Below, piece by piece: positions 14,811 through 21,203 of a DNA stretch of 23,203 bases (positions are counted from its first letter, which is position 1; each line of letters starts with the position of its first letter). Made by a program: the position numbers and the translations under genes. This DNA comes from JAJPHY01 sp040754475 (GTDB lineage Bacteria; Actinomycetota; UBA4738; HRBIN12). The notes under the pieces are model-generated. The model searched no databases and was not told where the DNA came from. It was given only the letters and a program-made list of their open reading frames with translations. The stretch lies in the NCBI GenBank assembly GCA_040754475.1, contig JBFMCN010000073.1:1-23203 (forward strand). The letters are read 5' to 3'.

Positions 14811-16796
14811 CTAGAGCCAGCCGTCGTTGGAGCAGCTGTTGGCGTCCGCGGGATCGTTCTGGCAGTAGACGGCTGAGTACGGCCCGGACTCGAAGCACGC
14901 TGAGTAGACGTGCCCGTTCGGCGTCGCAGACGAAATGGCCAGGCCGTCCTTGCCGGTGACCCGGAGGCTGACCTCCCCACGCACGGCGGAGGGGAAGGCG
15001 TTGTACGTGACCGCGTCCGATATCGCGCTGGCGGTCTCGGGATCGAGCCCGAGGAAGGACTGTCCGTGTGTCTCGTAGTAGCGCACGGCGACGGCGCCGG
15101 CCACCTGGAGATCCCGCATGACCGCGAGCGCGTCGGGCGTGGCTTGGGCGATGAGCTTGGGCCACAAGAAGATGGGCGAGAAGTCCGTGTACTCGCGGCC
15201 GAGCTCTTCCCCGTTCGAGTCGTACGCGACCATGTCCCCAGCCACGACCAGTACATCGTTCGGAACGAAGACCAAGAATGCCTTCGCCCGCGCCTCGAGG
15301 ACGTCGGGCATCTCGTAGACGTGTGCCTCGATGATCGTTCCGTCCGTCAGTTCGTACTCGACACGAGCGGCGTCGGCCGTCACGAGCCCGGTGATCTCCT
15401 GCGGGAGCGGCGGCTTGGTTTCGTCGTGGCCCGGGTACCAGTGTCCGCCGCTGCCCATCCCCCCGCCGAAGACCTCCCCGTGTCGGAGGCTGATACCGCT
15501 GCCGCCTCCCCCGCCGAGACCCTCGTACGTGAAGGCGACGCCGTATCCCAAGTTGTCGTGGGTGAGCGTCAGCGTCCAGGAGGCTCCCTCGTTCTCGCCG
15601 GTGCCGAGCGTGACGTCCGGGCCCAGCGGGTAGGTGGGATTCCCGAGGATGTCGCCGTTCGCGTCGAACCCGATCATCGTCGCGTGCTCGTCGCCGCCCG
15701 GTACGACGCCCCATGCCACCCGGTCGTCGACTCCGAGGCTCTGCGGAAGAGCGACCGGTGTGACGGGGATCGCGTCGCCGCTGGAGGTTCGAATCTCCAC
15801 GCGCGCGACCTCTGGAGCAACGTCGCCGTACACGAGCGTGCCGTCTGGGGTGACGTCCACCGTGCTGCTGACGGGCTCGTCGGGCTTCTCGGTACGCGGC
15901 TGAATGACTCGGCCGACGCAGCAGCTCCCTGTCCCGGTGTCCGACGAGACGCCGACCACAAGCGCCTTGCTGTTCTGGATGTAGGCGACGATCTCGCTGA
16001 CTCTCGATCCGACGTGTTCCGTGCCGAGGATGACCCGAGGGGTCCCCTGCCCCTGGAACGCCGCCACCTGCGACATCCACGGGCGGTCGGTGGGCGGAAA
16101 CACCAGGCTGGAGAAGGCCTCCTCCAAAGCCTCTATGTCTGCCTCGCTCGCGTCGGGACCGTGCTGGGCGGTGGCCCAGAAGATGAGGCCCGAGGGAACC
16201 GTCCAGGCGGCGGTCTGCGTCGTTCCAGCGCACACCGGGTCCCTGTTGGCCGGCAGAGGGCCGAGCTCGACGGGCCACGGACCCGACGGCGGCTCGGACA
16301 CCGCCGCTCCCTCAGGTGTCGTGATCCCGACGGTGAGCAGCGCGCCGTCCTGTGGCAACGAATCCGGATCGAGCATGCACTTCGGCGCGCGCGGGAGGTC
16401 CGGGTCGAAGTTGGCGAGCTGGAGGATCGGCCCGCTCGGGACGACGTATGGCCGCGCGGGTCCCTCCCACTCGAGCGGTGATGTGTCGAGCAAGTACCAC
16501 CCCTCCGGGTAGGCGATCGATGCGAACGGGAGCGCCGCCGCGGTGAAGCCGGGCGGCGTGTCTGGCAGCACCGCCCTATCGACCGGGACGAGGTGCTGAC
16601 GATCGCCGTGTCCGAGCCTTGCACCGAGGATCGGGACGAGTGCGAGGGCGACGACCGCGACGGTGGTGAGCAGCACCACCGCGGCCTGTCGACGCCGCGT
16701 TCGCCGCACGACCCCATCGCTCGGGGGCGGGGCCCCTGCGACGTCGACCTCGCGCCGGGCGAACATCTCCCGCAGCTCATGCTCGATGTCGTTCAT
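14811..16796 (-). CDS. Putative membrane anti-sigma factor with modular ectodomain and pilin-like C-terminus
   Basis: This 661-residue protein starts at ATG 16796, overlapping the sigma-2 stop by ATGA. It has a charged cytoplasmic segment (1-37, VVRRTRRRQ), one transmembrane helix (38-58), and a large exported part. The juxtamembrane module (about 85-235: SIAYPEGWYLLD, GPWPVELG, with Cys140 and Cys189) is shared with the sigma-3 partner. Two copies of another module (about 319-390 and 468-540, each with VA.VE and DxNG) flank a Gly-rich strand module (404-455). The C-terminal 107 residues (AVAVRYYETHGQSFLGLDP, GEVSLRV, Cys634, Cys645, Cys655) resemble a type IV pilin headgroup. No zinc-binding anti-sigma motif is present. 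The anti-sigma function is inferred from position; the pilin likeness is from pattern memory. Confidence 0.7.
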   Translation of the reverse strand: MNDIEHELREMFARREVDVAGAPPPSDGVVRRTRRRQAAVVLLTTVAVVALALVPILGARLGHGDRQHLVPVDRAVLPDTPPGFTAAALPFASIAYPEGWYLLDTSPLEWEGPARPYVVPSGPILQLANFDPDLPRAPKCMLDPDSLPQDGALLTVGITTPEGAAVSEPPSGPWPVELGPLPANRDPVCAGTTQTAAWTVPSGLIFWATAQHGPDASEADIEALEEAFSSLVFPPTDRPWMSQVAAFQGQGTPRVILGTEHVGSRVSEIVAYIQNSKALVVGVSSDTGTGSCCVGRVIQPRTEKPDEPVSSTVDVTPDGTLVYGDVAPEVARVEIRTSSGDAIPVTPVALPQSLGVDDRVAWGVVPGGDEHATMIGFDANGDILGNPTYPLGPDVTLGTGENEGASWTLTLTHDNLGYGVAFTYEGLGGGGGSGISLRHGEVFGGGMGSGGHWYPGHDETKPPLPQEITGLVTADAARVEYELTDGTIIEAHVYEMPDVLEARAKAFLVFVPNDVLVVAGDMVAYDSNGEELGREYTDFSPIFLWPKLIAQATPDALAVMRDLQVAGAVAVRYYETHGQSFLGLDPETASAISDAVTYNAFPSAVRGEVSLRVTGKDGLAISSATPNGHVYSACFESGPYSAVYCQNDPADANSCSNDGWL

Positions 16797-17326
16797 CCTT
16801 CCTCGCCTCCAAGCTGTTCGCGCAGGGTGGCCATGCCGCGGACGACCAGCTGCTTCAGCGCACCCGTCGAACACCTCAGCACCTCAGCCGCGTCGTGCTC
16901 AGACAGGTCCTCGTAGTACCGGAGGACGACCGCCGCTCGCTGGCGCTCCGGCAGCCGCTGGAGCGCGCGCCACATCCGATCTCGCTCTGCGAGATCGACC
17001 GCCGAAGCCTCGCATTGCTCCGCCCCGCCGCGCTCTCGTTCCGCCTGGATTCGCTCCAACCGGAGCCTTCGAAGATGTGACGTGAAGAGGTTGATGACGG
17101 TGCGGCGCAGGTAGACGTCGAACGCGTCGGGCTTGCGAAGGTGCCCGAACCGGCCCGCCACCCTTACGAACGCCTCCTGCACCAGATCCTCGGCGAGGTC
17201 GCGGTCGCCGGTCAGGAAGTAGGCAAGTCTGCGTGCCGCGGGGGCGTTCCGCACGTAGAGCTCCTCAAGACGTCCTTGAGGAGCCGATCCCTCGGTCGTC
17301 GTGGTCCTCTCCACCGTCCGCATCAT
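16793..17326 (-). CDS. ECF RNA polymerase sigma factor 2 (SigE-like)
   Basis: This 177-residue ECF sigma factor is clearly paralogous to the two others. Region 2 reads LYVRNAPAARRLAYFLTG, AEDLVQEAFVRVAGRFGHL and FDVYLRRTVINLFTSH. Region 4 reads LQRLPERQRAAVVLRYYEDL followed by CSTGALKQLVVRGMATL. ATG 17326 (or the adjacent ATG 17323) is preferred. The longer frame to 17446 would overlap the sigma-3 partner gene and read through a hairpin and the conserved leader motif. The TGA overlaps the start of its membrane partner. It shares the PDAFD.YLRRT block almost perfectly with the other two, pointing to tandem duplication. Confidence 0.9.
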   Translation of the reverse strand: MMRTVERTTTTEGSAPQGRLEELYVRNAPAARRLAYFLTGDRDLAEDLVQEAFVRVAGRFGHLRKPDAFDVYLRRTVINLFTSHLRRLRLERIQAERERGGAEQCEASAVDLAERDRMWRALQRLPERQRAAVVLRYYEDLSEHDAAEVLRCSTGALKQLVVRGMATLREQLGGEEG

Positions 17327-17336
17327 CCGTTTCTCG

Positions 17337-17361
17337 GAAGACGCGCGAAACCCGGTTGAGG
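17337..17361 (-). promoter_or_regulatory. Conserved sigma-leader motif, copy 2
   Basis: The minus strand reads CCTCAACCGGGTTTCGCG followed by CGTCTTC, ending 10 bases before ATG 17326. It shares CCTCAA, TTTCG and CGTCTT in order with copy 3 (19525-19548), and the final 12 bases with copy 1. Confidence 0.45.
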
Positions 17362-17363
17362 CT

Positions 17364-17382
17364 ACGGACCCCGCGGGTCCGT
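17364..17382 (-). terminator. Terminator-like hairpin after the sigma-3 operon
   Basis: ACGGACCC (17364-17371) and GGGTCCGT (17375-17382) form a perfect 8-base GC-rich stem with a 3-base loop. It sits 33 bases past the stop of the sigma-3 partner and directly before the sigma-2 leader motif, so the two units look transcriptionally separate. Confidence 0.5.
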
Positions 17383-17415
17383 CGTTCGCGTAGGGATTCG
17401 AGCCGCCGGCGGACG

Positions 17416-18972
17416 CTACCCCCACACAGGAACATCGCCGTGGCATTCGGCGATGCTCTGGGCGTCAGTCGTGCCGTACCACGTCCGGCCGTTCTCATCT
17501 GTGTGGTCCGCGATGCACCACAGCCTTCCGTCGAAGGACCGCGTGACGAGCAGGATCGTCGAGTCGGTCACGGCGCGGATGCTGATCTCGCCCACCAGCG
17601 CCGTTGTCGACGTGTTGTACGTGAGGGTCGGCTCGATCGACACGGCTGCCTTTGGATCGAATCCCGCGTAGCTCGCTGCGTCCGTGAAGTAGACCTTGGC
17701 TACCGTCAGCGAGATTCGCAGCGATGACTGCGCCCAGTCTGCCGAGAAGCCCGGGGTCGGCTCACTGGTCGGCTCGGCGGGGGCGAGCGGCTCCTCCGCG
17801 ATGACGTTCCCGTCGGCGTCCAGCGCGATCAGAGTTCCTCTCGGCGACCCTGGCATCTCGACGCGGAACGCGCGGTAGGAGCTTCCGAGCGAGGAGGGGA
17901 TCGGGACGATCGTTCCGGGGAACGTCCCCGCGCCGGGCACGCGCGCCTCGACGGCAGCCACGCGTTCGGACACGACACCGAAGGCGACGCTGCCGACATC
18001 GACCGGCGTTCCGTCGTCAGTTAGGCGGACCACCGCGCTGACGTTGTACTGAACGTCGGGATCGCCGGGGTTCCCCACCCCACCGAGACCGGCGATCGCA
18101 ACCTCGGGCTGACGCCCGTTCACGAGCGACATGTCGAGACCCCCGTCGGCCGCCGGCCGAACCTCGAGCGTGTACTCGAGGTCGCCCACGTAGACGCCGT
18201 CGATCACATAGCCCGGCACGCTCTCCGCAGGGAGGGTGTTCAGCTCGAGTGCGTGGAAGCTCATCGAGGCGAAGGCGTCGAACACGGCCTGCCGGTCCTC
18301 GGCGCTGACGTTCGGACCGAATCCCGCGAAGGCGAGGTACGGGGTCCCGCGGGAGGAGACCCAGCGTGCGTAGTACCCGTCACCACACACGCCGCTTCCT
18401 GACTGGAGCTCGACGGGCCAACTGCCGGTCGGGAGGTCTGGCCGTTGGAGAGCGTCAATGTCGTATGCCACGTATAGGAAGGCTTCCGTGTCAGGCAGCG
18501 GACGAAGGATGTCGTTGCCACTCCAGCACGTCGGGCCGAGGCCGAGGTCGGTGCTTGAGAGCTGGAAGACCGGGAGGCCGCTGGGAATGTCGATGGGAGT
18601 CTCCTGCCATGTGGTCGAGCCGTCCGGACCGGACACGGTGAGCACCTCAGACGTGACGATGGACTGGGCGAGCGGCCACAGGTCGACCATCGTCCACTCG
18701 GACGGGTAGGTGACGGTCACGCCGGCCATCGTCACGGTCCGCGAATCGGTTCCACCGATCACGACATCCGGCTCAGAGGGCCCGACGACGGCGGAGAGTC
18801 CGGCGATCGACCCGGTCACCACCGCGGCAACGGTTACGGCCGTGACCAGCCCCACGAGCGTCTGCCGCCACCGCGCACGCCTCAGCACCTCCTTGGGGGC
18901 CCGCGGCGTGACGTGCGACTCGCGGGACTTCTCGTCGAGGAGCTCGCGAACCTGCCGCTCCAGATCGGTCAT
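17416..18972 (-). CDS. Putative membrane anti-sigma factor with pilin-like C-terminal domain
   Basis: This 518-residue protein starts at ATG 18972, overlapping the sigma-3 stop by ATGA. It has a charged cytoplasmic part (1-37, VLRRARWRQ), a transmembrane helix (38-63), and a juxtamembrane module (about 80-240: VTYPSEWTMVD, GSWPVELQ, Cys149, Cys196). A strand module (about 260-312) and a VA.VE/DADGN module (about 326-398) are shared with the sigma-2 partner. After a Pro/Glu/Thr linker (398-410), residues 414-518 closely follow the globular part of actinobacterial type IV pilins: VAKVYFTDAASYAGFDP, then IEPTLTYN, GEISIRAV, WCIAD (Cys486), WYGTTDAQ and AEC (Cys510). The N-terminal prepilin cleavage motif is absent. 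No zinc anti-sigma motif is seen. The role is inferred from gene order. Confidence 0.75.
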   Translation of the reverse strand: MTDLERQVRELLDEKSRESHVTPRAPKEVLRRARWRQTLVGLVTAVTVAAVVTGSIAGLSAVVGPSEPDVVIGGTDSRTVTMAGVTVTYPSEWTMVDLWPLAQSIVTSEVLTVSGPDGSTTWQETPIDIPSGLPVFQLSSTDLGLGPTCWSGNDILRPLPDTEAFLYVAYDIDALQRPDLPTGSWPVELQSGSGVCGDGYYARWVSSRGTPYLAFAGFGPNVSAEDRQAVFDAFASMSFHALELNTLPAESVPGYVIDGVYVGDLEYTLEVRPAADGGLDMSLVNGRQPEVAIAGLGGVGNPGDPDVQYNVSAVVRLTDDGTPVDVGSVAFGVVSERVAAVEARVPGAGTFPGTIVPIPSSLGSSYRAFRVEMPGSPRGTLIALDADGNVIAEEPLAPAEPTSEPTPGFSADWAQSSLRISLTVAKVYFTDAASYAGFDPKAAVSIEPTLTYNTSTTALVGEISIRAVTDSTILLVTRSFDGRLWCIADHTDENGRTWYGTTDAQSIAECHGDVPVWG

Positions 18973-19484
18973 CGTTCCTCATCTCCGATCTCGTCTCGCA
19001 GGGTCTGCATCGCCCGGGCCACCAACGACTTCACGGCGGCGACCGAGCAACGGAGCGCTTCGGCCGCGTCCTGCTCCGAAAGGTCCTCGTAGTACCGAAG
19101 CACCACCGCCGCGCGCTGCCTCGCCGGCAGACGCTGCAACGCAGACCACAGCTCCTCGCGTGCTCCGAGATCCGGCATCGCGCCGCTTGCCACCCAACGG
19201 CCGCGTTCGCGCTCCAGGTACGCCCGCTCGACGCGGAGCCGGCGGAGCTTCGATGCGTGAAGGTTGACGATCGTCCGGCGCAGGTAGGCGTCGAACGCGT
19301 CCGGCACCCGCAGGTGCCCGAACCGCCCGACGATCCGAACGAAGGCCTCTTGGACGAGGTCCTCGGCCTGCTGCTGGTCGGCCGTCAGGAGGTACGCGAG
19401 ACGCCCGGCGGCAGGCACATGCCGCACGTACAGCTCCGCCAGCCGTCCGCGTGCTTCCTCTTGCTCCGCCACCTCGGTGCTCAC
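18969..19484 (-). CDS. ECF RNA polymerase sigma factor 3 (SigE-like)
   Basis: This 171-residue ECF sigma factor has region 2 (LYVRHVPAAGRLAYLLTA, AEDLVQEAFVRIVGRFGHL, FDAYLRRTIVNLHASK) and region 4 (LQRLPARQRAAVVLRYYEDL, CSVAAVKSLVARAMQTL). GTG 19484 is preferred over ATG 19505 because a GGAGCGG site precedes it and the N-terminal length then matches the paralogues. It is the first gene of the minus-strand block, divergent from rplY, and carries a CGTCTT leader motif upstream. Its TGA overlaps the ATG of its membrane partner. Its target promoters are unknown; autoregulation through the shared motif is a reasonable guess. Confidence 0.9.
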   Translation of the reverse strand: MSTEVAEQEEARGRLAELYVRHVPAAGRLAYLLTADQQQAEDLVQEAFVRIVGRFGHLRVPDAFDAYLRRTIVNLHASKLRRLRVERAYLERERGRWVASGAMPDLGAREELWSALQRLPARQRAAVVLRYYEDLSEQDAAEALRCSVAAVKSLVARAMQTLRDEIGDEER

Positions 19485-19524
19485 GATAGGCCGCTCCAGA
19501 GCCACGCCGCCGCCTCCTCATCTC

Positions 19525-19548
19525 AAGACGCCGAAAGCCGCTTGAGGG
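19525..19548 (-). promoter_or_regulatory. Conserved sigma-leader motif, copy 3
   Basis: The minus strand reads CCTCAAGCGGCTTTCGGC followed by GTCTTG. The CTCAAG and CTTGAG ends also form a 6-base inverted repeat. Order and spacing match copy 2 with one base fewer. Confidence 0.45.
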
Positions 19549-19627
19549 TGTCGCCCAGGCGCCGCTCCAGGAGTCGCCCCAGCGTCGCCCGCGGGCATCG
19601 CCGAGGTCGAGATGCCCTGGTGGTTGG

Positions 19628-19648
19628 TACGATTCGCGACCGGAGGTG
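19628..19648 (+). promoter_or_regulatory. -10 box and ribosome binding site of rplY
   Basis: TACGAT (19628-19633) fits TANNNT, and GGAGGTG (19642-19648) lies 8 bases before the ATG at 19657. These fix the start, although the frame is open back to 19612. No clear -35 box is seen. Confidence 0.5.
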
Positions 19649-19656
19649 CTCACCCC

Positions 19657-20325
19657 ATGGCAGAGCTGAAGCTGAAGGCGACCAAGAGAGACGGTGCCGG
19701 CAAGGGCGTAGCGCGCAAGCTTCGGGCCGCCGGCCAAGTGCCCGCGATCCTCTACGGGCACGGCATGGCGCCGGTCTCGATCGCGATCGACTCGAAGGAG
19801 CTGTTCCATGCGCTGCACGGGAGCGCCGGGGCGAACGTTCTGGTGGATCTGGTCGTCGATGGGAAGCAGCACCTCGCGCTGCCGCGGGAGATCCAGCGCG
19901 ATCACGTGCGCGGGCGGTACCTCCACGTCGACTTCCTCGCCGTTCGCCGCGACGAGAAGGTCGCGGTCGACGTTCCGATCCGCGTGGTCGGCGAGTCGCC
20001 CGGCGTGAAGGCCGGCGGGGTCCTCGAGCACCACTTGTGGGACCTCCGAGTCGAGTGCCTTCCCGGCGACGTGCCGGACGGCATCGACGCGGACGTCTCC
20101 GCTCTCCAGGTCGGCGACTCGCTGAGGGTGGGCGACATCGCCCCGCCGAAGGGCGTCACCATCCTCACGCCTGCCGACGAGAGCGTCGTCGGCGTCGTCA
20201 CGCCGCAAGCCCGTGTGGTCGAGGAGGAGGTCGTCGCAGTCGCCGAGGCTGAGGCCGCGGCCGCGGCGGAGGGCGCCGCGGAGGCCCCCGCAGAGAAGCC
20301 AGTGGAGGAGGGTGGCGAGGGCTAA
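19657..20325 (+). CDS. rplY: Large ribosomal subunit protein bL25, long CTC (TL5) form
   Basis: This 222-residue protein binds 5S rRNA in the large subunit. The N-terminal beta-barrel (about 1-95) has LKATKRDGAGKGVARKLRA and PAILYG, and the middle has HVRGRYLHVDFLAV, where the RNA-binding core meets the C-terminal TL5-like domain (about 100-190). A Glu/Ala-rich tail of about 35 residues ends the protein, a frequent trait of actinobacterial members. The ATG at 19657 is set by a GGAGGTG site. The general stress or CTC role in some bacteria is not visible here. It is followed by pth after 40 bases, the same pairing as in mycobacteria. On its left it faces the minus-strand sigma block rather than prs. 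Confidence 0.95.
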   Translation: MAELKLKATKRDGAGKGVARKLRAAGQVPAILYGHGMAPVSIAIDSKELFHALHGSAGANVLVDLVVDGKQHLALPREIQRDHVRGRYLHVDFLAVRRDEKVAVDVPIRVVGESPGVKAGGVLEHHLWDLRVECLPGDVPDGIDADVSALQVGDSLRVGDIAPPKGVTILTPADESVVGVVTPQARVVEEEVVAVAEAEAAAAAEGAAEAPAEKPVEEGGEG

Positions 20326-20331
20326 CCGGCG

Positions 20332-20358
20332 TTGGCCCGCCCTCGCATCGCCTACGCT
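20332..20358 (+). promoter_or_regulatory. Candidate promoter for leaderless pth
   Basis: TACGCT (20353-20358) ends 7 bases before the GTG of pth, with a TTGGCC (20332-20337) 15 bases upstream. No ribosome binding site intervenes. Readthrough from rplY is also likely given the 40-base gap. Confidence 0.35.
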
Positions 20359-20365
20359 TTCGCCC

Positions 20366-20947
20366 GTGACCTGGCTCGTGGCCGGCCTTGGCAATCCCGG
20401 TGAGCGCTACGCGAAGACGCGTCACAACGTCGGCGTGATGGTCGTCGGCGAGCTCGCGCGCCGCTTCGGCGAGCGCTTCCGCAAGGCGCGGCTCATCCCT
20501 GCCGACGTCGCCGAGATCAAGGTCGACCGCTCGCGCGTCGTCCTTGCCAGGAGTCACGGTTGGATGAACGAATCGGGCCCCGCCTACGCCTCGCTCGCGA
20601 AGAGGCACCGCGTCGCGCCCGATCACGTAATCGCGATCCACGACGATCTGGACCTCGCGTTCGGCGCGCTCCGCGTGAAGGTCGGCGGCTCGACCGCCGG
20701 CCACCGAGGGCTCGACTCGCTGGTCGGTGCCCTTCGGTCCCTCGAGTTCAACCGGGTGCGCTTGGGAATCGGACGGCCGCCGGGACGGCAGGACCCCGTC
20801 GATTTCGTGCTCGGGCCCTTCGCGAGGCGCGAGGAGGCCGACGTGGGGATCCTGGTGAGCGACGCGGCCGACGCCGTCGTCTCGCTGGTCAGTGAAGGCC
20901 TCCAGGCCACCCAGGATCGATTCAACCGCTCCGAACCTCGCGCCTGA
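20366..20947 (+). CDS. pth: Peptidyl-tRNA hydrolase
   Basis: This 193-residue enzyme frees tRNA from dropped-off peptidyl-tRNA. Family marks are VAGLGNPGERYAKTRHNVG with the catalytic His, SHGWMNESG, HDDLDLAFG with the catalytic-dyad Asp, and FVLGPF near the end. The conserved GHNG loop reads GHRG here, so the Asn equivalent to E. coli Asn114 is replaced by Arg; this variant may be tolerated. The GTG at 20366 is chosen because the conserved sequence begins three residues later; upstream sequence in frame is rplY shadow. Length is typical. Confidence 0.94.
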   Translation: MTWLVAGLGNPGERYAKTRHNVGVMVVGELARRFGERFRKARLIPADVAEIKVDRSRVVLARSHGWMNESGPAYASLAKRHRVAPDHVIAIHDDLDLAFGALRVKVGGSTAGHRGLDSLVGALRSLEFNRVRLGIGRPPGRQDPVDFVLGPFARREEADVGILVSDAADAVVSLVSEGLQATQDRFNRSEPRA

Positions 20948-21085
20948 TCCTTCGGCGCTGGGCGTTCGCCCTAACGGGAATCGGGTAGCGGGGGACCGAG
21001 CGACCGTCGGAGTACCTCCTCGGTGTCGGTCCACGTTCGAGACCCGTGACTGATGTAGCCCGAACGCCCGACGACGATGATTTCC

Positions 21086-21203
21086 GGAGGAGGTGGTGAT
21101 GTGGATGCGGCAGGGCACCCTCCGCATCGTTGCTCGCTCCGCCACGCCGGCCGCTCGTCTCATTGGAGCAAGCGCCTCAGCGGGTGTCGAGTGGAAAGCA
21201 TGA
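21086..21203 (+). CDS. Candidate 34-residue micro-ORF with a strong ribosome binding site
   Basis: GGAGGAGG (21086-21093) lies 5 bases ahead of ATG 21099, one of the best ribosome binding sites in the window. The frame encodes 34 residues (MWMRQGTLRIVARSATPAAR..., ending EWKA) and stops at 21203, where the TGA overlaps the next ATG as ATGA. The feature start includes the binding site; the coding part is 21099-21203. The product is basic, has no membrane helix, and I do not recognise it. It could be a real small protein or a leader peptide for the next ORF. A chance ORF is not excluded. Confidence 0.4.

Noticed and set aside
14910..16481. Plus-strand open frame of 523 codons
   Set aside because: It is antisense to the sigma-2 partner, whose minus-strand frame has a start coupled to the sigma gene, a membrane helix and a paralogue. 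The plus frame has none of these.
17327..17446. 40-residue extension of sigma factor 2
   Set aside because: It would overlap the neighbouring gene, read through a perfect hairpin and the conserved leader motif, and has no counterpart in the paralogues.
10074..19656. Mobile-element or CRISPR content in the accessory block
   Set aside because: I found no transposase, integrase, flanking direct repeats, att-like tRNA end or regularly spaced repeats; the propeller repeats are protein-level only.
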